Assembly: GCF_035594125.1 (NCBI RefSeq)
Contig: NC_087151.1
Coordinates: forward strand, 17,189,001-17,253,000
From: Scylla paramamosain
Lineage: Eukaryota > Arthropoda > Malacostraca > Decapoda > Portunidae
Direction of reading: 5' to 3'
Length of the DNA stretch: 64,000 nucleotides
Below the pieces are notes generated by a model. It did not search any database and was not told the origin of the DNA. It saw nothing but the letters and a program-made list of their open reading frames with translations. Made by a program: the position numbers and the translations under genes. Below, one piece after another: positions 24,635 to 35,841 of this stretch. Each line of letters starts with the position of its first letter. The first letter of the stretch is position 1.

Positions 24635-26000
24635 AGTAGTGGAGAAAATTCCACCAGGGTCCCCCATTCTTAAATGGCATGCCACTAGGGTCCCATGAAA
24701 TGGGGACCCCCAGTGGCATGCCATTTAAGGATGAGAGACCCTGGTGACATTTTCCCGGGGACCTCAGTTGCATGCTATTTCAGGATGGAGACCCAGGTAG
24801 CAATTAAGCCATGGGGACTTCAGTGACCTGCCATTTCAGGATGGGAACCCTGGTGGCAATTTAGCCATGGGGACCTCAGTGGCATGCCATTTCAAGATGG
24901 GGACCCTGGTGGTAATTTTGCCATGGGGACCTCAGTGGCATGCCATTTCTTGATGGGGAACCCTGGCGGTAAATTAACGTCAGGGGGGAAAATGGATCTT
25001 TTACGGCAATGTCACCAGGGTCCATGTTACAGGGGGAGCGATGGTGACAGTGGCAGTGATGGGGAGAGGCGGTGGTGTGCGTTCTTATCCTTCAGCGAGT
25101 ATGAAATGACTAAATGAATCAATAATGGTGGGTGGGAAGTAACTGAATGATAAGGGGGCGGAGCCTGAATGCATCAGGTGAGGTATTCGCTGGCAGCATG
25201 CCACCAGGGTCCCCATCAAGAAATGGCTTGCCACCAGAGTCCCTGTCACACGTGCGGCGGGTGGCAGCAGTGGCGGGGAGAGGCAGGGGCGTGCGTCCTT
25301 ATCCTTTGGCAACTATGAAATGACTAAATGAATCAATAACGGTGGGTGGGAAGTAATTGAATGGTAAGGGGGGATGGAGCCTGAACGCATTAGGCAAGGT
25401 GATCACTGATGGTTTGCCACCAGGGTCCCCATCAAGAAATGGCTTGCCACCAGGGTCCCCATCACATGAGCGGCGGGTGGTGGCAGTGGGAGTCGCTGAC
25501 AGCATGCCACCAGGGTCCCTATCAAGAAATGGTTTGCCACCAGGGTTCCTATCACATGCACAGAACCTGGGCAGCCAGGTTGGTTGGATCTTGCCACCAT
25601 GTGTTCCCTCTGACATCTCCATACAACCCAATGTCTTCCACCACTCGATTGTCAAAGTCAGTGGAAGGAAAGCGGAGAAGGACTGAATGCATCAGAAAAG
25701 TGGGTGGCGACCCCACCAGGGACCATGTGGCTTTTGTTTTGGGAAGGAACAGGAAGTTGAAGGCTATAGGATGGGCCGCTACGTGGCTGCCATGTGCTAG
25801 CCAGGGTGGTCAAGAAAGTGTGGAAGGATCTTACCATCGCCACTGGTTCCACCTGACCATCTCAGGGTGGATCAATATATTCCAATGCCCTGCCACTACC
25901 CAATGGTCAAGGTCGTTGTGACTACCCACGCGATACTGGATGAAGTGCCTGTGATGGCAGGAGCAGTGGCTGTCACCTCCACTTTCGCTGACCGCCTGTG
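24635..26000. repeat. Polinton left inverted terminal region
   Basis: Built from minisatellite-like units centred on CCACCAGGGTCCCCAT and GGCATGCCATTTCAGGATGG, plus a unit containing TGAAATGACTAAATGAATCA. The inner part (about 25540-25665, ending in CCACTCGATTGTCAAAG) is matched in inverse by 37580-37690. A second, degenerate copy of that inner block lies at about 25795-25915. Several apparent frames here are translations of the repeat. Confidence 0.85.
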
Positions 26001-26446
26001 GTGTGGGTGAGGTCATTGACATCATTTGTTTCTCATCTTTATTCCCACTCGTGAAAGTCTTCATCAAATTTATTGATTATGTCTTTTGACCCATCATAAT
26101 CGTGGTGGTAGAAGGAGACGCAACTGATAAAATCAATTTTATCCTGAGGGATTGTTGTAATCATTTTAATGGAAGCGTGATATTTAAACAAAGAGGATGA
26201 CTCCACAAGCTGTTCGTTAAAATAACAAGCGCAAGACTTAAACATCATATTATTCAAGATGACGTGATTGTTGTTATCTAGTGGCGAGCCATCCACCTTC
26301 ACCACGCTATCTTGCAATTCTAGAGACAGTGTTGATAGATCCAAAACTTGTCCTGCGATGCCAGGCAGTCTAAATTCAATGTAAGGGTCGTTAATCCCCC
26401 CATGATTATTAGCATTAGCGTCTAAATTAATGGGTAATATGTTCAA
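26001..26446 (-). pseudogene. Polinton penton-like minor capsid protein, N-terminal fragment
   Basis: Minus-strand frame 26446-26039: YIEFRLPGIAGQVLDLSTL, then NHVILNNMMFKSCACYFNEQ and LVESSSLFKYHA. This pattern (x-IEFxIPG...DLS...LxNxxxxSxxVxxN...Y.Y.) is that of the single jelly-roll minor capsid/penton protein of Polintons and adintoviruses (the 'F54H12.2-like' family), by memory of the family and not by search. It would occupy capsid vertices. About 135 residues remain; the rest is absent because the frame ends where the left terminal region starts, so the gene is 3'-truncated. Confidence 0.6.
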
Positions 26447-27075
26447 CTTTCGCTTTGCAGCAACTGATGATTCAATGAATCGCCTGCATACGCAGGCGAT
26501 TCACCTGCAGGAAATTCTCACTCACAGCCGTCAGATAATTGCTCAAGGGGTTGGAGGTCGCTCCCCCTGTACATCCAGTCCATAATGAGTAATTTTCACA
26601 ACTAAGCTAAATATTGAAGATATTTGCTTTATAGCATGTCTTTCTTTTCAGTTGCCTGATTGGCTGTTTTCTCTTTTTTTTCTATCTCCAACTTTCCTCT
26701 TTTTCATTACTCATCCACCTCAAACTATCCTTTCGCCTACACCCTTCACGGGGATGACGCCTCTATTTCTTAATGATTCATGAAGTCGTTTCCCCTCTAG
26801 AACATCTGATAATAAACCTTTTCCCATTTAGAGCGCTTCAGGTGCCACAGTGTGCACGAGAAAGAAAATCGCTCTTTTAACAAAACTGCCCAACACGGAA
26901 AATAGACCGCCGTCTCTTCTTGAATGGGGTGAAATAAAAACCCAGATGTCGCCTAACCCCCTGCCTTTGCTTTGTGTAAAAACAAGTCATATTCCGCTCA
27001 AGTGGGAGGTGTGAACGCTCTCATCGTGATGACCACCACGTCACAAATAAGACAGCAAACAGAATCACCGGCTAT
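26447..27075 (-). other. Polinton intergenic/upstream region of the penton-like fragment, with hairpin
   Basis: No continuous gene. A possible true start of the penton-like protein lies further upstream in a broken frame near 26580. A perfect 12-bp stem with 4-nt loop (TGAATCGCCTGC) sits at 26476-26503. Confidence 0.4.
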
Positions 27076-27891
27076 TTATTTCTGTCTGATATGCAGTAAG
27101 AGTATAATTGGTTTACCCCTCCCAAAGTGAATGGGCCAGCCAACTTGATCCGTGAGTTGAACCGCAATCAAATCGATAATAGTTTTACTGAGCGATTTAT
27201 ATGTAGTCTGATGAAAATCTTTACCACCAGCAGATTCCATGCTAATGACTTCTAATAAGTTGATATGCTGACCACCATATATCATCATTGACACACAGTC
27301 TGCATAAAATAGTGCAAAATCTATTCCGCCGTCAGTTCAAGGTGGGAAAGGGGCGGGAATGAAGGGGGAGTCGTTTTCAACATATGAACTGTATAAATTA
27401 TACTTGATGTGATAATCAAACCCCAAGACCCACCCTGGATTCAAATTTCGCAGTCACGTAGCAGAAATGGCCATTGTTGTTGCATTGCGGGGCATTCTAA
27501 AGGATGCATTCCACCCTTCGTGCTTTTTCATTATAGTTGAAAAATTGATCAACCTCAAAATACCAGTCATACTCAGCCTTCATATTGCTTTTTAATTCTT
27601 CGGCCAATTTAATATTAACGACGTCAACCATATACCCATTATCACCTACCTCAGTGCTTGTTTGAGGTGTGTATGTTTATACATGCATATTTCATTAATG
27701 TGGGCTGTGGCCCAAATCTCAATCCTGCAATCATATTCACCCACCACTAGACCCAAGAACTGTTTTGAATAAAAGCAGTTTATCAGACCTACTTCATATT
27801 TCTCATCAAGATGGATGGGCTGAGTGATTCTATTTTCAAAGCAATGGAGCTGGTTATGGGGGTAGAGGTCAGTGTTGCCCAGACTTGTCAA
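27076..27891 (-). pseudogene. Polinton putative structural protein, copy 1, broken
   Basis: The N-terminal piece is at 27646-27891 (NRITQPIHLDEKYEVGLINC) and the C-terminal piece at 27076-27294 (VSMMIYGGQHINLLEV ... GWPIHFGRGKPIILLLHIR), with a frame-broken middle. The N-terminal block (NRI..PIHL...YEVGL) and the C-terminal 'Y.DI...GG...LL' and 'G.PI.F..G......HIR' blocks recur in the paralogue at 36590-37483. The architecture is that of a large conserved protein found in many invertebrate Polintons, often presumed structural (fibre- or capsid-associated). The function is not established. Confidence 0.55.
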
Positions 27892-28045
27892 ATACAGATA
27901 ATGCTATGCTTCTGCCATGATCAAAATAAATGATAACAGCCATCCCAGTTAAGGAATACATTTATACTCATTTCGTCGTACAAATCAAATTTATTTAAAA
28001 ATTTTACATTATATAGTTTATTCAGGCTTTCTCACCAGAATAGTT
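27892..28045. other. Polinton intergenic spacer
   Basis: AT-rich spacer between two minus-strand genes. Nothing recognised. Confidence 0.4.
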
Positions 28046-28585
28046 TCAACTCCAAAAGGTTGAAGTTGCATCACCAACCCTTCCACTCATCCTGGCAGCG
28101 ACCTCTGCACCCATTCCTTCTGGGATGATAATCTGCTCCACTTCGGTGTTCGCCATGGCTAGCGGGGCAATCTTTTTCAGGCAATTCTGGAAGTGTTGAT
28201 GTCGGTTCACGCTTGTATCCATCTTGAGTCCTTCCACATAATGCAAATCCTTCAATGTCACAATTGCCTGTCGTGCATTCTTATTACCCTCAATGGCCTC
28301 GCCCCAACCATACTGAGTCACGCAGGCCACCAGATGGGGTAGATTTATGCCTCCTGTGGGAGGTGCGTGGATAATGATATGTCCTGGTTCATCTCTCGTG
28401 TCCGCCGTGGCTCGATGAAGCGAATAGAGTCTCTTTCTAGCCACATGCATATTCTCATATTGATAAATCATTTTGAGGTCCCACACAATCCCGCACTGTT
28501 TGGTGGAGACCGCATTTACCACATAAGCAGTGACGATCATGGAACACACCGTCGGTCAGCTTACCCTCAACCACCTTCATCTTGA
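28046..28585 (-). pseudogene. Unidentified Polinton protein (~170-180 aa)
   Basis: Minus-strand open frame 28549-28046 of about 167 codons. A plausible ATG lies just upstream, near 28580, in another frame (MKVVEGKLTDGV), so a one-base shift near 28550 is likely. Notable stretches: KMIYQYENMHVARKRLYSLH, HAPPTGGINLPHLVACVTQY, LHYVEGLKMDTSVNRHQHF. No signal peptide or membrane segment is seen. I do not recognise the family; its position among structural genes suggests a virion or assembly role, which is inference. Confidence 0.45.
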
Positions 28586-28682
28586 TGACTAATTGGAGGG
28601 TAGATCCACACATCGATCCCTCTGTGCAGGGAGTGAGGGGTGAATGTGACGTTGCAGGCCGATATTACACCTCTTGCGTGAA

Positions 28683-29056
28683 TCAGTGTGGAGTTGCGAC
28701 GTCGGCTAGTTTAAACTTACACGCCTCGGCAATTGAGACAGGAACTAAACAATATTCTTTCATCTCTGTAGTCAACTTGTTATTGCCAACACAGCTATCA
28801 GGAGTAACGCAGCCAATATGCTGCCACCTCGTTTGGAGATAAGAATGGCTTTTTTCTTTTACATGGGCATTTTCTTCAAGGCTACAGTGCGAATATCACT
28901 CTTGAATTTTTTCAGGCGGTTAATGATGGTATCATCATCCATCAGGCGTTTCTTCAAGCTGGTGAATATTTCTGAGATGCAAATGACTTCGCATTTATTC
29001 AAACTCTGCAAGACCTGCTTTCGCAATTTAGGGGAGACATAGTGGAGAAAAACCAA
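28683..29056 (-). pseudogene. Polinton small basic GG/transmembrane protein
   Basis: The minus-strand ATG at 29056 opens KLRKQVLQSLNKCEV, then a basic stretch (RLKKFKSDIRTVALKK), a stop at 28859, then SKRGGSILAALLLIAVLAI, a Gly-Gly followed by a clear hydrophobic helix. A second break leads to MKEYCLVPVSIAEAC. Small proteins with a basic N-terminus, a double-Gly plus hydrophobic segment and a conserved 'LVP' tail are regular members of arthropod Polintons/adintoviruses, thought to be minor virion proteins. The assignment is from pattern memory only. Confidence 0.45.
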
Positions 29057-29087
29057 GTCCTAGTACTACAATATCAATGGCTTTTCC

Positions 29088-30190
29088 TCATCCATATCTT
29101 ACTAAGTTGTCCACATCTATCCAGCTGTCAGATTTATCTAAATATCGACTCCAGTGGACAAAATACTTTCTCTTACCTCACTCGACCTTCGATCTTAATA
29201 TTTCGACCCGGTAATGTGCCAGAAGAGAGGACTTGATTAATTCTTCCTTGTAGAATGCACCGGTCATGTCCTCACCTGCCAAATCCCTTATGTAATAAAT
29301 AGGGATTTTATGTGAGTAATCCACATGACTTATCTTAAAAAGCTCCTCGGTATTGTTGACAGTATAACCTTTATTGAATTAAAATTGCGTTCGGGAAGCA
29401 TGTTGCAAGTGTACAATGTCTCCCACGTCTAATTTATGACTTTCTTTCCTCTTGAATGATTTAAATACATACGTTTAAATTGCCTCCTGACTTGTGGCAG
29501 GTCACAGAGGCGGTGAACCTGGGCTGATGTTTGGTTATCACCCAAACCGCGGTGTGGGGTGTAATTTTATGTGTTTATTAGGGTGGGCAAGATGTTAATA
29601 TATGTCAGTGTATTGTTTAGCGTGAGATATTTATATATTTTCACCTTTATGATTTGGATGACCCTTTCTGCCAAACTCACCTTTGTTTCATGTGAATAAT
29701 TGGAATACAAGGTAATACCTTTCAAAGTTAGATATTTTTTCACTGCTTAATTATAAAATTCAGATCCTTGATTGGTAAAAAGACACAACACACCTGTAAA
29801 ACTTGCCAACTCTAAAATTTTTTTCAGCACTTCCAGGCTACAGCAACTGGATTTACTTGTCAGTGTTACCACTTTCAAGTACCTGCCAAAAACGTCCAGG
29901 CAAAACATGATGTATTGAACGCTGCCATTGTGTCTGTGCAGCTTCATAAAATCTGCCAAATCGCAAGTTAAAATGATGGACGATTTAGGAGCGAGAAATT
30001 TTCGCCTCAGAAAACGTTTCAGTGTTGGCTTGTGAAGTGTATAAGTGCGGACGCTCTGCAGAAATGCCCTCACATCACAAAGTGTTAGATTCTTATCCCT
30101 TTTCTTTCCCTCTCTGTAGAGTGCTTGCACACCTCCTAAATTCGCAGGATTCGTTATATCCCGGTAAAGTTCATCCAAAACGGCATTCAC
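29088..30190 (-). pseudogene. Polinton integrase (retroviral-type, chromodomain)
   Basis: Order on the minus strand: an N-terminal block with NPANLGGVQALYREGKKRD and TYTLHKP; the catalytic core with TCDLADF (first Asp) and FTNQGSEF, where the second catalytic Asp of T-D-x-G is Asn; a TAA stop right after EFYN near 29748; then, in continuing sequence, KVSLAERVIQIIKVKIYKY with the catalytic Glu. A C-terminal chromodomain-like end follows (VEILRSKVE, KRKYFVHWSRYLDKSDSW) before a TGA at 29088. It would insert the element with 6-bp duplications. The D-to-N change and several stops make it inactive. No ATG is seen at 30190; the frame may run on from the ATPase region. Confidence 0.85.
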
Positions 30191-30199
30191 AGCAGATAG

Positions 30200-30789
30200 A
30201 CTTTCTCACAGTTGAATTTCTTCGGGTGTGTTCAGGGATAAATTGCACAACAAATAACCATGATCTCATCTAAGCATGACATTTTTATAAATTTCTGCAG
30301 TGTTTGGCGCACTCCTTTCCATAAAGTTGCCTGCCCAGACATTTGACTTGATAAATATCTCTGTTTTTCATAAGAATGTAATGTGAGGCATTTAAAGTTA
30401 TCATTCTAGCATACATTCTGCACTATCATTATAACTGACAAATTTTTACGTCTCCCTTTGGTAAAGGCCTCTGCTATCATTTGAGAATTGCCAGGTGTGA
30501 GGAAATTATCATTTAATATCAAGAGCATGTGCGCTTGCAGATCGGCATCAATAATTTTCTCATGCACTTCGACCTTATCTTGAAATTCAAAATTATGCTG
30601 CAGTGAATGCGATGAGACGCCGCAAATAATAATTCTGTTAAATCCATGCTGTAATTTCTCTATGATTTTATTGGCGAGGTGTGTTTTGCCAGAATTTCTA
30701 TAACCTGCGATAATTATGCGAGCAGGATATCTGAAGAGATTCAGCATCTCTTCACTAAATGTTAAGTTCAGAGGGTCACTAAAATACAC
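30200..30789 (-). pseudogene. Polinton A32-like packaging ATPase (FtsK/HerA type)
   Basis: The minus-strand frame has Walker A IIAGYRNSGKTHLANKI about 30 residues in, a Walker B-like strand AHMLLILNDNFL (hydrophobic run, one acidic residue replaced by Asn) and a sensor region AFTKGRRKNLSVIMIVQN. The C-terminal part (HYILMKNRDIYQVKCLGRQL, GYLLCNLSLNTPEE) continues in a different frame after the stop near 30406, down to about 30200. In viruses this ATPase pumps the genome into the capsid. The first codon in frame at 30789 is GTG, not ATG. It adjoins the integrase with almost no gap. Confidence 0.85.
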
Positions 30790-31743
30790 TATGATATGTT
30801 TACAGTATTTATTGCTTAACCTTTATTTACAAGGTCATGTAGGTAACAGCATAACTACCAGCTGCATCCTCATCCCTACCCTCTAATTATGACATGGATC
30901 TCTCCTGATTCATGCCTCTTCCTCATCCTCCTCTTCCATCTCCTTAGCCTAAGTACAAATGTTCTTACATTACCTCCTCCTCTTCTTTCTCCTCCTCCTC
31001 CTCCTTAACCCACATGGACAGTACAAATGTTCTTACATTACATGTACAATCCTCCTACTCCTCCTCTTCCTCTTCTTCCTTCCTCTTCATTCTAGCATAC
31101 ATTCTGCACTATCATTATAACTGACAAATTTTTACGTCTCCCTTTGGTAAAGGCCTCTGCTATCATTTGAGAATTGCCAGGTGTGAGGAAATTATCATTT
31201 AATATCAAGAGCATGTGCGCTTGCAGATCGGCATCAATAATTTTCTCATGCACTTCGACCTTATCTTGAAATTCAGAATTATGCTGCAGTGAATGCGATG
31301 AGACGCCGCAAATAATAATTCTGTTAAATCCATGCTGTAATTTCTCTATGATTTTATTGGCGAGGTGTGTTTTGCCAGAATTTCTATAACCTGCGATAAT
31401 TATGCGAGCAGGATATCTGAAGTGATTCAGCATCTCTTCACTAAATGTTAAGTTCAGAGGGTCACTAAAATACACTATGATATGTTTACAGTATTTATTG
31501 CTTAACCTTTATTTACAAGGTCATGTAGGTAACAGCATAACTACCAGCTGCATCCTCATCCCTACCCTCTAATTATGACATGGATCTCTCCTGATTCATG
31601 CCTCTTCCTCATCCTCCTCTTCCATCTCCTTAGCCTAAGTACAAATGTTCTTACATTACCTCCTCCTCTTCTTTCTCCTCCTCCTCCTCCTTAACCCACA
31701 TGGACAGTACAAATGTTCTTACATTACATGTACAATCCTCCTA

Positions 31744-31770
<27 letters not shown>
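30401..31770. repeat. 686-bp tandem duplication covering the ATPase N-terminal part
   Basis: Unit 1 starts at 30401 (TCATTCTAGC) and unit 2 at 31087 with the same ten bases, offset 686 bp. The units are almost identical (the two 127-codon ATPase frames differ at two residues). Unit 2 fades into a CTC microsatellite at about 31760. The right edge of each unit is TCC/CTC-rich, and a short block (CATGGACAGTACAAATGTTCTTACATTAC) recurs within and beyond the units. Confidence 0.92.
31092..31475 (-). pseudogene. Duplicate ATPase fragment (N-terminal 127 codons)
   Basis: Near-identical copy of the first 127 codons of the ATPase at 30406-30789, with two residue changes (LF to HF and NFEF to NSEF). 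It retains Walker A and the Walker B-like strand but lacks the C-terminal region, because the duplication breakpoint falls at the stop. It is a by-product of the 686-bp duplication, not a second gene. Confidence 0.9.
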
Positions 31771-31776
<6 letters not shown>

Positions 31777-32055
31777 CTCCTCCTCCTCCTCCTCCTCCTC
31801 CTCCTCCTCCTCCTCCTCCTCTTCCTCCTCCTCCTCCTCCTACTTAACCCATGTGGACAGTACAAACGTTCTTACATTACATATACAACAACATTAGCAG
31901 CCGTGGTCTCTCTCCACCCCTAATTATGACTTAAATAATGTCATGGAAAGTCTCTCCTGATCATGCCACAGCCCACTCATTAACCCATCCACCCTTCCTC
32001 TTCCTCCCCCTCCTCCTCCTCCTCCTCCTCCTCCTCCTCCTCCTCCTCCTCCTCA
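31743..32055. repeat. (TCC)n microsatellites
   Basis: A CTC/TCC tract at 31743-31841 and another at about 31998-32053. On the minus strand the second encodes a run of Glu attached to the polymerase C-terminal region. Confidence 0.93.
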
Positions 32056-32139
32056 TCCTCCTTTTGCTCATCCACCTCCACCTCCTCCTCCTCATCCACC
32101 ACCACCACATCCACCTCATCCTCCACATCTCTTTCCCGC

Positions 32140-35100
32140 TGATCATTGTCGGGGTGATAATATGCCCTTGAGGTATAGCCATCAACGTGAAAGCACTTGT
32201 TGTCAAAATGTGACAATGTACGTTTTCACATGCAGGTTGTACAAACTTGTCCTTTCACATTCCTGATATTATAGCAATCTACCATCCTACATGCGACATT
32301 ATTATGTGTTTCCCTATACTGCTGATGCTATATATTTTGCTGATGGTGAGTTGGAATGGTGAGTTGGAATACCTTTACCTCGAGATACTTGCTTGCCATC
32401 TTCCAACAGCAGTGCATACATCTTTGGCTTTAATATGATCACCTCCTTAATGAGCGTGGATCTGGTTTCAGATTTCAGCAAGCCTCATTGACCCTTCCGC
32501 TCCCCATTAAAACACAGGTGATCTGAAGCAAAGTCACTGGTGTTGAGAAAATTTGCCATGGGGCCATGTTTCAGTTCATCATTTAAGTTTGTAAGTATGT
32601 CTAGACTGAATATGAAATTCTCCGTATCTTCATAAGCTAGTTTATCTCTCTCCCCATAATTAGCTTTGATGACACGATACCAAAAGTTGTACATGTGCTT
32701 CTTTGCCACTTCTAGAATATGGTAACCCAAGTAATTTGGCTGCCTGATTTTAATCGTATTCTTACTGTTGATGCATATGACTCGGTCCTTCCCTAATTAG
32801 TATACCCTTTTAAAGGATGGATTTCTTAGATACTTCAGGAAATACTTTTTTTTTGTCACTAATTTCTGTTGAAGACCATACTTCATTTCAGATAACATGG
32901 ATCTACCATAGACTGCGTTCGACATCAGTTTGCAAATGCGATTTTTAATGGCGCACGTCTCATTTTTACGCTGAGTAACGTTCCTTTCTATGAAAGTTTT
33001 CAGATATGGAGCCTGTCTGAAGTTATATATAGCATGGACGCATTGTCCAAGTGGGAGTTAAAGTTGCAGCAATTCCAAACTGATGAGATGATCTTTCAGT
33101 CCCTTATGACTGGCCACGAGTTTAAGATTTTTCTTCCCCAGCTTACAACCCTCAGCTTCTAACAGTCTTCTACTGTACGGCGAGATGTCATCTTCTGTAA
33201 TAGTCATATGTGTGAGGCACAGAGAGAACTCGTCTGTGCCCTGGTCCAAATCAGGGGAAATGTTACAGGTGTCCAAAATGTAGCCAGTAACCAACGCCGA
33301 CATCTGTTGCATGATTCTGAATGCCAACTTCAAAAAAAATCATCCATCTTTGACTGAGAAAGTTTTTTGATGTTACTCATAGGCAGGAGGGAACACATAA
33401 CGGTTGCATATAATGAATTGTAGTCCAGATAGAACACATAAGTGCCAGGACCGCCGTCAGGTTCATGGTTTGACTGCAGGTGAAATCTGACACAAGTTAC
33501 AAAACCTCGTCATACATATCTTTTGATGAGGTGATACATGTTAGGGTCATAAGGTGGGTCAAGTTGAATGCCTGTCGACTTTAAAAAAGCGTCATAAGCA
33601 TAAGAAGACAGTGACACATAATGTACCACATCCAGTCCATAAAACTCATGTTGGTATGATCTATATGTGTCGGCTAATAAACCCACATCAATCTCACAAT
33701 ACAATCTTATGTAATCACTTAAAGTGCGACAGGATATACTTCACACGCTTTGAGCATGTTCATATTCTCCAGGTGATAGAGCACTCTCCTTGAGCGTGTC
33801 ATAAATTGCTTCATGAGGCGGCAATTACCGATCTTCTAAGAAGCCAATGTCGATGATGTACTCATAACAAAGAAACTGTTTTTGAGAGCAAACTACATGT
33901 CTTATATCCTCAGGGATATAATTCACCATCTCCTGGGCATAACGCGTGCCATAGCCTGCCTGCACATGACTCCGAGTGAGGTGCCCGAGACCAGCATTCA
34001 TAATGGAAAGCGTGTCTTGAAACTGCAATTCCTTAATCCTTACTTTCAATAAATGCGATTCTGACTTGGCAAGGATGTCCACGTGTGACTCTGGTAACTG
34101 AAGGTCTTTTATGATTAAGGAGACATCAAAGCTCATATCATGTGCCAGAGAGATGAGATATTTCCTCATGTCACGATACTGGAGGTTGCATTGTGCGCAC
34201 AATGCCCCCTTGTAATTATTTTGCGGTAATGAGTGGTCGTGATGTTTATGAAGGGGGTTTTTCACATTAAAAGGTTGATGGCAGAGCTCGCAGTGGTGCT
34301 GATGTTTGAGCTGGACTTCATCCTCCGCCATCATGCTAATTGGATAGCTAACTACACTTTCCTTGATGATTTGCCAAGCTTTAGATAGGCTATCAATGAA
34401 ATTATTCACGGGATCTTCGCCAAAATAGCTTCTCTTTTCCACGACATCTTCATGCCTATTGGTGATGAGATATGAGTAGCCAACTGTTTCATGTTCAGCT
34501 ATTACACTCCTATTCTCCTTATGTTTTATCATAGTTTCAAAATAAAAAAAATGCTAAATAGGCAGGCTGATAGGTGTAGGCAAAATTTTTGAATTTTACT
34601 TTTTCATTATCACCTGAAAAGAGAAGAGTTTGAGTGAAGTCACAATGATACTCATGACCACTCAAATTGACAGACTTGGGAACTGAGCTGAAACATATTT
34701 TGCAAAACTGATGCCCTCTAGGGTGGGAGGGCTTCTCATCAATTTCCAGTGCAGCTTCTCCAACAGTTTATACTTGCACGAGCCTTTTCTTGATAATGTT
34801 TAATAGTACATCTCACCGCTTTTGGTATGTGTATAAACATCCAGAGAGGCAATTTAACCTTTCTAACTGACTCAAGTTCTCCCAAGTCACAGGACTCTCT
34901 ACTTTTCCGCTCATGATGTATTTCCCTTCACCATGCTGTCTCCATAATATTTCTGGAATTCTTTTCCAAGGTACACCTCGGGCATGAAGTCTGAAAGCCG
35001 CCAAACACTGAATAATGCAGGATGAATGTCTGCCATCAGGACTGAAAATTTCATTCCCACCTCGCACTCCTCTAGGATATGCAATATAATCTCCTATGCC

Positions 35101-35586
35101 ACTGCACGCAGCATGCAAGCAATAGTTGATGAAAAAATTCTGTACTCTTGAAATGATAAAACCAGATCCTTCAGTCTCGCCGGTAAGGCTTTCCAACCAA
35201 CTGTTCAGCTGATGGATTCATAAGTCAACAAGGTCAGGCACATCTTGATAAGTGATCAGACGTGCTCTAAAAGCAATATGAATGACTCGACATTCATCCA
35301 TACCTAAGGTAGAGACTTTAACTAGTAACAGAGAAATGTGTGAAAATATTTTCATGGTGGGAGGGAATGGCAAACCATGTGACATGAAATATGATCTAAT
35401 TTCCCATATAAAGAACTCCCTGTATTCGGTAAGTAGACCAAGTGGATCTCTGCTTACATGTTCAGGTATGTCATATTGATGTCTGATGAAGCTCCTCATA
35501 AAATTTTCCCTCGAATCAATTAAGCGCGGTTCTTCTGGTGGCCCCTGCTCATTGTGGTCTGCTTCGGCTCGTGGTGTGTCTGGGGA
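32140..35586 (-). pseudogene. Polinton protein-primed family B DNA polymerase, multiply broken
   Basis: Segments in order on the minus strand. 34813-35196: N-terminal block (IIQCLAAFRLHARGVPWKRI). 33825-34532: CELCHQPF, then CAQCNLQYR zinc cluster and the exonuclease region (LAHDMSFDVSLIIKDLQL). 33510-33704: DVGLLADTYRSYQHEFYGLD. Near 33409-33429: motif A LDYNSLY, intact. 32900-32934: motif B SNAVYGRS. 32614-32637: motif C reads YEDTEN, losing the second Asp of DTD. A TAA at 32797-32799 and several frame breaks separate the pieces. The C-terminal end near 32140-32216 runs into an acidic tail made by a TCC repeat. It would copy the linear element from a protein primer. The length, about 3.4 kb, fits the family. 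Inactive. Confidence 0.88.
35218..35586 (-). pseudogene. N-terminal exon-like stretch upstream of the Polinton polymerase
   Basis: A minus-strand open stretch (NEQGPPEEPRLID, then YREFFIWEIRSYFMSHGLPF and MDECRVIHIAFRARLITYQD) ends at a stop at 35218, just before the conserved polymerase block. It is probably the polymerase's own N-terminal region, or the terminal-protein-like portion. It is preceded by a strong 3' splice-type sequence (TTTTTTTCCCCAG) at about 35587-35600. In the published style of Polinton polymerases the N-terminus is variable, so the assignment is tentative. Confidence 0.45.
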
Positions 35587-35611
35587 AAAAAACAGAAGTA
35601 GCAGTGACAGT

Positions 35612-35613
35612 TT

Positions 35614-35644
<31 letters not shown>

Positions 35645-35672
35645 TTATTATTACTGTTATTATTATTATTTC

Positions 35673-35729
<57 letters not shown>

Positions 35730-35746
35730 CCTTATTATTATTATTA
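35612..35746. repeat. (TTA)n microsatellite in a probable intron
   Basis: About 130 bp of TTA/TTATTA with rare changes. On the minus strand it lies between a donor-like CAAG/GTAAAT (35758 region) and the acceptor-like TTTTCCCCAG, so it may sit in an intron. Asn-, Leu- or Tyr-run peptides here are artefacts. Confidence 0.9.
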
Positions 35747-35767
35747 AATTGATATTTACCTTGTGTA

Positions 35768-35841
35768 GGTAGCAAGGGACTTAACGGCGACCCCGAATAG
35801 GGAAAAGCTGGGAAGAAGAAGAAGAAGGTAGCAAGGGACTT
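35768..35841. mobile_element. 44-bp retroposon tail with 15-bp target duplication
   Basis: GGTAGCAAGGGACTT occurs at 35768-35782 and again at 35827-35841. Between them are 44 bp, aacggcgaccccgaataggg followed by AAAAGCTGG and a GAA-rich tail. This looks like an extreme 5' truncation of a SINE/LINE ending in (GAA)n. A 'gcgaccccgnntagggaaaagg' plus GAA tail is, as I recall, common in decapod SINEs. Confidence 0.85.

Noticed and set aside
24884..25921. Gly/Pro/His-rich frames in the Polinton terminal regions (also 37532-39195)
   Set aside because: Translations of the GGGGACCCTGGTGGC-type repeat units; not conserved in frame between arms.
26476..26503. Intrinsic terminator
   Set aside because: A perfect 12-bp stem but no T-run, and the genome is eukaryotic; kept only as a hairpin note.
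28367..29236. Plus-strand frames in the Polinton
   Set aside because: Opposite to minus-strand genes with recognisable motifs; no support of their own.
31645..32216. Poly-Leu, poly-Ser and poly-Arg proteins over TCC repeats
   Set aside because: Artefacts of the trinucleotide repeat; only the minus-strand Glu run may once have been attached to the polymerase C-terminus.
35486..35775. Poly-Asn, poly-Leu or poly-Tyr proteins over the TTA repeat
   Set aside because: Microsatellite in a probable intron.
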